Origin: Hsuehochloa calcarea
Lineage: Eukaryota > Streptophyta > Magnoliopsida > Poales > Poaceae
Direction: 5' to 3'
Assembly (NCBI GenBank): GCA_036346395.1
Contig: CM070613.1
Location: 24,174,818 to 24,238,817, forward strand
Length of the DNA: 64,000 nucleotides
The notes beneath the pieces are model-generated. The model was not told the origin of the DNA. It saw nothing but the letters and a program-made list of their open reading frames with translations, and made no database searches. Position numbers and translations under genes: made by a program. Of the stretch, positions 54,884 through 64,000 are shown in pieces. Within the stretch, counting starts at the first letter, position 1. The number at the start of each line of letters is the position of its first letter.

Positions 54884-57800
54884 TCAAATATATTGGACTT
54901 CTAATTCTCTGACTATTAAGAACTTAATCACTCCTGAGTTTGTTTCTGAGTACGCTTGAAGTTGTAGTGAGGTAGAGTTAGGGAAAAATAAACAACGAGA
55001 GATAATCCCACGCAAGTAGTGAAGAACACGAAGAAGGTGACTGTAGTGAAGATGGGTAGAACAAGCCATAAATTGGCTCAAGATATGAACAACATAAACA
55101 ACATTAGGACGAGTGCTCGTAAGATACACTAAACTCCCAACAAAATAACGATATCGAGTAGGATCCTCAAGAAGATCACCATCAGTGGCATGAAGCTGTA
55201 GGGATAGTTTCATGGGAGTGTCAGCAGTGTGAGTGTCAGTCAGACCAGACCGATCAAGAAGATCCTGGACATGCTTCTGCTGTGAGAGGTAGTAGTCCTC
55301 AAGCATGGAAGAGACATCAATTCCAAGAAAATACGTAAGAGAATCAAGATCGGTCATAAAAAATTACTCACTGGGATGCTTCTTCACATACGTGATGAAT
55401 GAGGAATTATCACTAGTGATGAGCATATCATCAACATACAGAAGAAGCAGTATCATACCTCGAGATGAGACATGGACAAAAAGAGTAGGATCATGAGAAC
55501 TAACAGTGAAATCGACAGCAGTAATTACTGAGGTAAAATGTGCAAACTAGGCACGAGGATCCTCTTTGAGGTCATAAAGAGCACAGCGAAACGACAAACG
55601 TGTCCATCGAGGACATAATACCCAAGTGGTGGTTGCATCCTGCATGTAGACCTCCTCATACAAAACACCATGAAGAAAGACATTCTTAACATCCAGCTGG
55701 GAGATAGACCACCGGCGAACAGAAGCAACCGCAACAAGAGTACAAACAGTGGTCATATGGGCAACAGGGCAAAAGTTTTATCATAATCACAACCGTACTC
55801 CTGTTGGAAGTCGCGAGTCACAAGACGAGTCTTGTAGCGCTCGATAGTACCATCAGACTGGGTCTTAATATTATACACCTACTTACATGTGATCGGACGA
55901 GCATGCATATGTGTCGGTACAATATCCCAAGTCTTTGTACGTCGGAGAGCATCAAACTCCTCTATCATAGCGAGCTGCCACTCAGAATGAGGAGCAGCCT
56001 CACGATAAGAACTAGGCTCAGTGACAGAGAGCATGGGCTATCGGAGCAAACCCAATACGATCTAAAGGTCAAAGGGATGTTCGGTCACGAAGGACGTAAC
56101 GAGGAGCATCATTTGGAGGATCAGATGTGAGTGTCAGCAAGATACCAGAAGAGGATACTGGTGAACGACGAGGACACCTGGAGTAGTGAATACCAGAGAA
56201 ACAAGATGGTGGTGTTGCAGGAGGCAGCACTGGAGGAGGAGGTACAGAAGGAAACACTAGAGACAGACCAGGGGAAGACTATGATAGTGGAGAAATGGGT
56301 GAAGAGTTAGAGATAACCATGAAATCGAATCAATGGTGGAAACAGAAGAAGGAACCGAATATCGATAGAAGAAAGGTCGAGATTCGTCAAAGACAACGTC
56401 TCGTGAAATCCTGATCTGTCGAGCAGAAGGATCATAGCAGCGATAACCCTTATGCTCAGAACTATAACCAAGAAACACACACTCAACTAACTGAGCCAAT
56501 AGTTTAGTGACTCACGAGGCTGCAGCAGAACAAAACAAGTACAACAAAAAATACGAATGTGGGTGTACTGGGGGGCTCGAGAGTAGAGACGCTCTATAGG
56601 ACTGACACCCTTAAGAGCAATGGAATGCCGCATATTGATGAGATATACAGCTATAGAAACAGCCTTAGCCCAGAACTATGGCGAAACGTGAGAGGTAAGG
56701 AGAAGAGTGCGGACAGTCTCAATCAGATGATGATGTTTGTGCTCAGCAACCTTATTCTAAGCATGAGCACCAAGATAAGAAGACTGGTAAAGAGTGCCCT
56801 GCTCAGAAAGAAACTGTCTAAAAGTACCAGAACAGTACTCGTCAGCAGAATCACTGCGAAAAGTACAGATGGAAGAATCAAACTGAGTACAAATCATCAT
56901 TGCAAAGCTACGATATATCACAAGAAAGTGACCACGATTAGACATAGAAAAATCCATGTAAAACGGGAATAATCATCAATAAAGATCATATAAAATTTAT
57001 ACTCACATTTAGAGATAATAGGCAGGTCCCCATACATCTGAATAGACTAAGTCAAAAGGACGTGATGACAAGGACTCACTAGAATGATAAGGAAGTTGTA
57101 GCTGCTTGCCCAGCTTACAACCATGACAAAATATGTTCGTGTTAATAGTAACATGTCCAAGAACACCCTGACGAACTAATGAAGAAAGACAAGACGCACA
57201 CAGGTGACCTAAACGGTGATGTCACTACGCAAAAACTCCATAGGTGGTGGCAGCAGTGGCGGTGGAAGTAGACGTAGAGGTGACAGGAGCAACTGAAGTG
57301 GATGGAAGGTGGAGGCGATCAAGGATGTAGAGACCTTGATGATCCCTACGGTGCTAGCCAGTTCCAAGTACCTTGATGAAACAAGTGTGAGAGTCAAAAC
57401 CAACCCTACAACCAAGATCAGTGAGTTGATCTACCAAGAGAAGCTGCATGGTAAGCTGGGGAATATGGGAAACAACTAGAATAGAAAAGTCAGTGGATAA
57501 AAGAGTGCCCTACAGCTGATAGATAGAGGAGTACCGTTAGCTGTCTAAATAGAGATAGACAAAACAAGAGGTCCTACTGAAGTGAGAGATGTGGAGTTCG
57601 GTGTCATGTGGAAAGAGGCACCAAAATCCAAAACTCAAGAAGTACCTGAAGGAGACGTCTGAGCTAGATTGGCAGAACCTACTGAGCTGTGAAAGAGTTG
57701 CTGAAGTAGAGTCTGACAGAACTGCTGAACAGAGTCACCTCGCTAAGAAGGTCCTGGCGTGCTGGTCTATCCTCCCATCGAGGAAGGGCTTCCCCGCCCC

Positions 57801-58755
57801 CCTTGGATCGTCTAGCCCCACGCGCCTTGTTCTGCTTTTTTCGTACTGCACAACGGTGATAGTCGTGCCCAAAGTTCTTATAATAATTGCACTGAACCCT
57901 AGTTGGTGCAAAAACGAGAGCGGAAACAAACACCTAATGAGGGAATGTAGTCGTAGCAGAAGTCGTCGGTGTAGTCGGAGAAGAAGGGGTAGTAAGCACA
58001 GCCAGAACAAACTGTGCTGCTAACCCACGACGAAGCTCATCAGCACAAAGCGTCGAAAGAGCCTCAGTACCTGTCGGTCGTGGTGAGCGACTCAGCAGTT
58101 GAGCCATGATTGGCTTAAACTCTGGGCGAAGACGGTAGACGAAGTCATAAAAGTAAAGGCGATCACGATCCACCTTCTGCACCTTATGATACTCCTGACA
58201 GAGCGGAGTAGCCAGCTCATCCAGCTGGTGCCAGAGACTGGACAAGGCTCGTAAGAAGTCGTTGACAGAGGATTCCTCCTTGCGAAGTGTCACCAACCCA
58301 CACTGAAGCGAAAAGAACTGAGCATCGCTGCTCTGTTGGTATCGTTTATGCAAGTACTCCGAAACCTGACGAGTAGAACATAAACCAACAATGTCTGGCT
58401 GGATAGAGTCGTCAACGCTGACCACCAAGATGGTGCAAACACGGGCCTCATTAGAACACCAGCGCTCAAAAGCGTCTATGGTATACTAAAATTTCTCATC
58501 AGCAGCGTCAGCAACAGTAGTGGTGGCCTCTGCCTCCTTGGTGGTCTTATCTTCTGCAGGAGGTGCAAAAGTAGGCTATCTGGAAGGATGCTAAATTGGC
58601 GACGGCAGGTAAGGTTGAGTACCAGTGACATGTCCCCGAGGCGGAGACCATTGAGCGTAATCTCCATAAGTGAAGACCACAACCTGTAGGTTGTTCTATG
58701 AAGCTTTGTTTCCGAGAATGAGATCGCGGCTGATGGAACAGAAGCCATCGGTAGG
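54884..58755 (-). pseudogene. Copia gag-pol, decayed and 3'-truncated
   Basis: Sense order on the minus strand: gag start MASVPSAAISFSETKLHRTT (58748), gag core STRQVSEYLHKRYQQSSDAQ and LVTLRKEESSVNDFLRALSS (57934-58428), and a knuckle reduced to VQCNYYKNFGHDYHRCA. The protease box reads LDFGASFHMT, where the family has DSG (57617-57635). Next come integrase text DFSMSNRGHFLVIYRSFA, FRSDSADEY and VFLGYSSEHKGYRCYD. RT blocks are QLDVKNVFLHGVLYEEVYM and an intact YVDD (55428-55439), then FLGIDVSSMLEDYYLSQQKH and HILSQFMACSTHLHYSHLLR. The RNase H end and 3' LTR are missing. It is old: there are many stops and shifts. Confidence 0.9.
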
Positions 58756-58974
58756 CGGCGCTGGACGACACGACGACCAAGGCAATAAAGTCTAATAGGC
58801 GGCGCTGGACGGCGTGACGGTTAGATCGACATTTATTTATTTTGATTTTTTGGGAGGGCCAGGCTGGCTCCCTGGCTCACAGCCTCACACTTAAACAAAG
58901 AAAAGGGCTACACGGCTCGTGCGAAGGGAAACCGAAGCAAGGAGCTAGGGTTTCCCTGCTTGCGGCGTCTGCAG

Positions 58975-59335
58975 CCAACGAGCGGCGGCAGCGGCCTCAC
59001 TCGTGTTCCTAGCAGGTGGCGTCGGGCGACCAACGAGCGGCGGCGGCCTCGCGTCGTGTTCCTGGCAGGTGGCGTCGGGCGGGCGGCGGCGACCTCGCGT
59101 CGAGTTCCCAATAAGCGTCGGAGACCAACGGCGGCGGCGACGGCCTCGCATCGAGTTCCCGAGAGGCGTGTCGGGCGACCAACGAGCGGCGGCGGCGGCG
59201 GCCTCGCGTCTGGTTCCTGTCGCGGAGATTCGTCCTCGCGCCGGGTTCCCGATGAGGCGGCGGCCTCGTGTCGGGTTCTGGCGGCGGCGTCGGCGACCAA
59301 CGAGGCGGCGGCGGCCTCGTGTCGGATTCCCAGCA
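58975..59335. repeat. GC-rich minisatellite upstream of the copia gag
   Basis: About eight degenerate copies of a unit of roughly 40-60 bp built on gcggcggcctcgcgtcg(g/a)gttcc and gaccaacgagcggcgg. It lies in the 5' leader position of the minus-strand copia. The long Arg/Ala/Pro-rich open frames on both strands here are compositional. Confidence 0.85.
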
Positions 59336-60665
59336 TAGGCGGCGGCCGGGCGGGCTCGGGCGCGGACAGTAGCAAGCGCGAACGACGAACGTGTGGGCGA
59401 TGTTGGCGTCGGGATGGCGGCTGAAGGAGCTAGATTGATGCCCTATCTCTGACATTATGAATATTATGTGTATATTTATGAGGCCCAGTAGACAATATAT
59501 ATAGGAAATACAAAAGGTATACAGATAAAGAAAATACATAATATGAGACCTATTATAACATTAACTTCATCATATTAAATAGGCTAGGAATGGTGTAGAA
59601 AGCTCATCCTAGTACCACCGCTGTAAACAGCTGACTCTTGGATACAAGGGTAAGTACTGTACTATATGTTAGGTTAGAGCAACTTCCTTAGATTCAGATT
59701 GCTCAAGCAATTATGCCCATGTGACTTTGGAATATGTAAGCTTCTATCTTGCTATGGAATGAGTAGGAACAAATAGGTGTGAAACAAAAGAGATCAGACA
59801 GACCACTGGTCTGCCTCTGAAACTCTGCTCCAAAACCTGAAGCTAGCTTAGATAGCTGTAGTACTGATCCATTATTAAACTACTAATTAGCCCACCAACC
59901 GCCGCCCCCAGGCCCAGACACACCACCACACGCCAAACTCTGACCATTAAGCCATTTAAGTAAACCAAAAGCTCCTCAATCCATGCCCCTTCCTCCTCCA
60001 TGGCACTTTATCCCCTTCATTAACACCTTTCCCATCCCTTCTACCTACCCACCAACTTTCACATGCTGCCCAGTGCCCAGTGCCCCTCCCTCTCTCTACA
60101 AGACAAAACATTTTTTTTTTAAAAAAAAGAAAACAAAAACTGCCCCCATTCTTTTTCACTGGGTGGTCATGTGCTTGCAAACATTAAGAACCTAACTTCC
60201 CATGGCCACTAGCACCACCACAGCACCCCCTTCACTTTCATCAGCTTGTATCACTCGTTCCATATCTCTCATCTCTGGCCAACCAAGATCATCTATAAAG
60301 CCATAAAAACAAGATGAGAGAAAGCATGCATGCATTTGGAAAGCCATGAGTGACCCATTCTGTAAGGTCACCAAAAGGGCATGTTTAGATCTATCTAATG
60401 GAAGATGATGAACCAGCTATGGTACTATACATTAAAAAAGAACTACAGGTGTAACATTAAAAGAAGAAAGAAGCAGTAGCCAGCACAAGCCATGAGCTCT
60501 CACCCAGATGATGAGGCGTGATTACTTTGTCCGAGGCTGCAAATGAACAAAAAGAAGAGCACATTTGCTCATGACCATATTACAAAGGGCTAAGCATGCA
60601 TGTGTGGCTTTTAGTAAGTACTAAGTATATATGCCCCTCCCTCTCCTTATGTCCTTGTCATACTG
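59336..60665. other. Leader/LTR remnant, then MYB 3' flank
   Basis: A possible relic of the copia 5' LTR lies at about 59450-59575 (ctctgacattatgaatatta then AT-rich), but no intact PBS or partner LTR is visible. 59580-60665 is AT-rich flank that should include the 3' untranslated region of the MYB gene. A poly-T/poly-A stretch is at 60110-60140. Confidence 0.45.
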
Positions 60666-61723
60666 CTATTGGCCTCCTTCTAGTGGTGTAATGAATCTAA
60701 ACACCTGCGTGCTGGCCTGCATGGAGGACGCCGCGCCGCCGCAGCTGCACCCCTCGCCGCCCTGGAACCTGAGGTGGTTCAAGCACAAGCACGCCGTCGC
60801 ATTGTTGCTTGCCGTTGACGCTGCTGCTTCCTGTTTGATCAGCGAGGGCTCATCTGGCTCCTGCGGCGGCTGGTAGGGCGCTAGGCTGATGGACAGGTTG
60901 AGGTCGATGCCGAGGTGCCGTGGCGGCGGCGGCGGCGGCGTGGGCGTGGGCGTGGCGGACCAGGGCTCGTCGTCGCTGCTGTGGCTGCAGGCCTCTGGCG
61001 AGTTGGAGAGAACCGCGAAGGCATCCTGCTGCTGCTGCTGGTGGCCTGGAGCAGCGGCGAAGTGCCGTTGCGTCTGGAGCTGCTGCAGCGGCGCCGGCAT
61101 GGCCGCAGGGGCGGCATTGAGCGGGCGGTGGGTCTGGGGGTCGATGCCGCGGGCTAGGAGCTTCCGCTTGATGTGCGTGTTCCAGTAGTTCTTGATCTCG
61201 TTGTCCGTCCTACCCGGCAGCCTGCCGGCGATCAGCGACCATCTATACATACGCATAACAGTACAGCATATGATAAGAACAACACCATGCATCCTTGAAC
61301 GATACCGTTTGATCTTCCACTAAGGCTTACTTGTTTCCTAGCAGCTCGTGGAGCTTGATGATGAGCTCGTCCTCCTCCTCGGTGAAGTTGCCGCGCTTGA
61401 GGTCCGGCCTCAGGTAGTTGATCCACCGCAGCCGGCAGCTCTTCCCGCACCGCAGCAACCCTGCGCAACAACCAGCCGTATAACAAACACATCGGTATGT
61501 ATACGCATCTTATTCATCTACTCATCTACAAACAACACATACAGCATATTTGTTGCCATGTTGTTGATCAGTGCAAACTAGAGCACGTACCTGCCGCTTT
61601 GGGGAGTGATCTCCAGCAGCCTTCGCCATGGGCCTTGATGTAGGCGATGAGCCGCTGGTCCTCCTCCTTCGTCCAGGCGCCCTTGTTGGTGTGCGCCTTC
61701 TCGCAGCATGGGGACCTACCCAT
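60666..61723 (-). CDS. R2R3-MYB transcriptional repressor, subgroup 4 (MYB4/MYB308-like)
   Basis: Three exons: 61591-61723 (133 bp), 61331-61460 (130 bp) and 60666-61242 (577 bp), giving 840 bp and 279 residues. All introns are GT-AG, and exon sizes 1 and 2 are the canonical R2R3-MYB ones. The start MGRSPCCEKAHTNKGAWTKE is the standard N-terminus. R2 covers about residues 14-61 and R3 about 67-112, with the bHLH-contact signature ELIIKLHELLGNKWSLIAGR. Subgroup-4 marks follow: GIDPQTHRPL (120-129), an EAR-type DLNLSISL (201-208), a C-rich finger-like CLCLN...CSC (239-255) and the end TPLEGGQ. Subgroup-4 members bind AC elements in the nucleus and repress phenylpropanoid and lignin genes (AtMYB4, ZmMYB31/42 type). 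A Gln run (156-160) and Pro run (190-195) lie between. No defects seen. The exact rice locus is not named because I cannot search. Confidence 0.96.
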
Positions 61724-61921
61724 GCCGGTAGACGGAGCTGCACAAGTGTATGTGTTTGGATGTATAGGAACTAGGAAGATAGACAGATAGATAGATTTGT
61801 TGCTTCTCCTGCTGCTGCTGCTGAGTAGAGTCCGGGAGGAAAAGGAGGAGCGGTGTGTTGTTCGTGTTTTGTGCGAGCTTTTTTGTGAGCAAGGAGAGAG
61901 GGGAGACGAGTGGGCAGTTGG

Positions 61922-61928
61922 TTTTATA
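61922..61928 (-). promoter_or_regulatory. TATA box of the MYB gene
   Basis: The minus strand reads cctcgtataaaaccaac, about 200 bases upstream of the ATG, leaving a C/T-rich leader with gctgctgctgctg-type repeats (near 61808-61822). The larger minus-strand frame that runs through this leader (61716-62237) is not the MYB start. Confidence 0.7.
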
Positions 61929-62013
61929 CGAGGAAGGGAGGGGAGGACGGTTGGGAGGGGGAGCGGGCATTGTCCCGGATCCCTCTGGGCCATTTGACCG
62001 AGTTGGTGTGACG

Positions 62014-62046
62014 CGAGAGAGAGAAGAAGAAGAAGAAGAAGAAGAT
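62014..62046. repeat. (GA)n(GAA)n microsatellite in the MYB promoter
   Basis: gagagagagaagaagaagaa and further GAA units, about 90-120 bases upstream of the TATA box on the MYB side. On the sense strand it is a CTT/CT tract, which is common in plant promoters and variable in length. Confidence 0.9.
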
Positions 62047-62059
62047 GGGGAGGTCGGGT

Positions 62060-63310
62060 GGGGTGTGTGGTTGCAAAGCCCTAGGGCTGGATTTGGTTGG
62101 TAGGCGAGAGACCCTTTTCCTATTCCTATTTTTTTTTTGTGATTCTTTGCTTTCTTTCTTTCTTTTTCCAAAACACTGTTAGGTGTACTCCGTGAGACCG
62201 TGAGTGTGCCCAAGTGTGTGGTGGTGAGTTGGTGCAATGCAGCCTAATGGAATTGGATTGTAGCCTTTTGGATGTACTGTTTTCAATTAGGTTCTTGTTT
62301 TTTTGATGAAGATTAGCTGAACATTGATGTTCATAGCTACTTTATTTTATTGTGAATGACTCTGTGTGCTACAAGTTTATTATCTTTTAAATAATGTTTA
62401 CTGTGTGTCTCTCGTATTATTTGAATTTATCATGATTATGTTTTTTTGTCATTTCTTTATATGTCTTGGGAATTCGGGTCAATTAGGACTAATCAATTTT
62501 CGATCGAGATATGCATAAATAAAAAGGAATAACAGTAAAGCAAAAATTAGAAAATGAACTAGTTAAACACATCCATGGAGACCAAAATTGTGTTTTGAAA
62601 GAAAGTGAACTAGTTAAACAATAAAGCTCTACTCTAGCATGAAATCTATTTGAAGAGCTTTTGCCTTTGATTGGGATTGATTATGAATGAAATTTTCAGA
62701 GAGAGCTTTTCTTCTTCGTTTTTTTTTTTCGAGCCAGAAGGGAATAACAAGAGCCCCCGGTTTCAGTTATTCGAAGAGCTGTTGCTTCATGAAAAGGAAA
62801 AGGCTGTTGTTAGTAGGTTTTTTGGGGCACACATCAGCAGCACACACTGGTGCTTAATGGGTATGGAGATTGTTTATTCCCTTGTCTGACTCAGGGCACA
62901 CTGCTCTGCTTGTTATTTATTTTCTATATCCACCGACATTTTTCGAACACCCCACGCCTCCTCCTTTCTAGGATTCTAGAAAACCCAGCACGTCTTTGTG
63001 TGTGAGACTGTGCATGAAAGAAAGCAAAGAAAGGATAGAAAAAGAAGCAAGAAAGGGGAAGAATCTGATCAATTTGGTGAGCTACTCCTTCCCGCTCCCA
63101 GTTCCCCTCCTCTCTCTTGATATGGAGCAAGTTGTACTCTTGTTTAATTCGCCACAACTTTATTCCTTCGTTGGTTGGTGTACATGTTGCAGGTAGGGAG
63201 ATTCCTGCGTACAAGTTTGCATCGGAAGTCGCACACTCGCACTCCCAGGCCTTACACCACGGAGTACATTACCAGGTTAGTTCCATATACTCGTGTTTAG
63301 TTCAAAGTTC
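62060..63310. other. MYB upstream flank, no gene recognised
   Basis: AT-rich promoter-distal sequence with homopolymer T runs (62130, 62720). gaaagaaagtgaactagtta-type short direct repeats lie at 62556-62620. No open frame of note. Confidence 0.6.
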
Positions 63311-63314
63311 AGAT

Positions 63315-63834
63315 TGTACGGCTGTGGTGTCATCACCAGGGCCACGATCAGATTTTGATCGGAAGTTGTAGTTGTGAAGGGCAGAAAGCACTAGTCGAAA
63401 TCTTCGACCAGATGTTGTACTGGATAGTTGGAGAGTAGGCGCGGAGGAAGATGGCGCAGGGTTAAAGAAGAAGCAAGAGGATGGACCAGAGAATAGAAGG
63501 CGAGGGAGTTTATAAGTTTTCTCCTTGATTCCTTTGACTGATTCGGCTGGCCCTTTTATAGCTAGGCAACAGTCCATAACAATTGTATCTAACTCGAACT
63601 TTGCATTCCTAATATAACTCTTATCTCTTAATAATGACCAACTATGATTTCCTAAAGCAAACATTTCTTCTAATGACATTGACGGAACCGACTAGGACTA
63701 TATGCTTTTGCGGGTTCATTGTCATGAAGTCGGCGGCGACGTTGATATGGAATACCGGATATGACATCTCTCCTTCCCACGGAAGCAGCTCGTCCTCGAG
63801 TTGGAAATGAGGAAATTGCGCCCGGCCCGTGACA
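63315..63834 (-). mobile_element. 3' LTR of an LTR retrotransposon running off the window
   Basis: The right end cggcccgtgaca followed by attactcccctcctttcgcg gives, on the minus strand, a purine tract aaaggaggggagtaat then the LTR start TGTCACGGGCC, a common gypsy-type boundary in rice. The LTR holds a TATA-like cttttataget-type block (cccttttatagc, 63551-63562). The left end is uncertain; tgtacggctg at 63315 or tgtggtgtc at 63323 are candidates. No target duplication can be tested because the other LTR lies outside. Confidence 0.65.
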
Positions 63835-64000
63835 ATTACTCCCCTCCTTTCGCGACATCCTATCCTCGAGCTGTGGTGGCGGCTATAGCTAAAGCCCTAG
63901 GATACCCCATGTTGACGAGAGGTTGTGATGACTACATGAGTCTTTGGAGATCGTTGCCTTCATGCGTGGTTGCATCAAATTCATTGGTTGCTGCGGTAGG
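63835..64000 (-). mobile_element. Internal 3' end of the same LTR retrotransposon
   Basis: The polypurine tract at 63836-63851 is followed by sequence leading off the window. No coding block long enough to classify the element can be read in 165 bases. Confidence 0.5.

Noticed and set aside
58960..59539. Long Arg/Pro-rich frames on both strands
   Set aside because: They come from the GC-rich minisatellite.
61716..62237. 173-codon frame that reads into the MYB start region
   Set aside because: It is in another frame, uses the 5' leader and promoter, and would skip the canonical MGRSPCC start.

Overview
The window is plant nuclear DNA from a grass, most likely rice (Oryza) or a close relative. 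The evidence is a transposon cargo typical of that genus (Dart-like hAT, Mutator-like elements with captured genes, Sirevirus-like copia, PIF/Harbinger and Tourist-type elements) and one intact R2R3-MYB gene with grass-like GC-rich codon use and the canonical 133/130-bp first exons. I see no tRNA, rRNA, CRISPR or bacterial features. Almost everything outside the MYB gene is transposable-element sequence, much of it nested.

Layout. 1-2942: 3' part of a Dart-like hAT element, whose end plus a Tourist-like element was tandemly duplicated. 3445-5237: solo LTR. 5514-7998: gag-only LTR retrotransposon (target duplication AATAG). 8900-19740: complete Sirevirus-like copia element on the minus strand (1.5-kb LTRs, target duplication ACCCG) that splits an unidentified sequence (8004-8899 and 19741-20489). 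20490-23.79 kb: second Dart-like hAT, minus strand. 23.8-24.7 kb: possible first exon(s) of an unidentified gene. 24726-26008: PIF/Harbinger-like element (TTA). 26133-28241: internally deleted copia (GATCT). 28262-33021: Pack-MULE (9-bp target duplication TAGTCTTTT) carrying two exons of a DUF248/PMT-type methyltransferase gene, itself split by a 1.9-kb LTR-like insertion.

37296-51290 is a deep nest. An LTR element without recognisable gag/pol holds an 8.7-kb MULE (37816-46556). That MULE carries a broken plant-mobile-domain (PMD) gene and a GRF-like gene on the plus strand, plus a GRF zinc-finger gene on the minus strand that faces them from the other TIR. Small elements sit inside the MULE. 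The right LTR of the host element is split by a LINE, which is itself split by a Mutator-type MITE. 54884-58755 is a decayed minus-strand copia gag-pol, preceded by a GC-rich minisatellite.

60666-61723 (minus) is the only intact gene: a subgroup-4 R2R3-MYB repressor of 279 residues in three exons, with a TATA box about 200 bases upstream of its ATG. The window ends in an LTR (about 63315-63834) and the start of the internal region of another minus-strand LTR element.

The parts most worth following are the PMD/GRF MULE with outward-in TIR promoters, the methyltransferase Pack-MULE, the palindromic CpG arrays shared by two unrelated LTR families, and the foldback units inside the MULE ends. 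All identifications rest on reading the sequence by eye. No database search was run.
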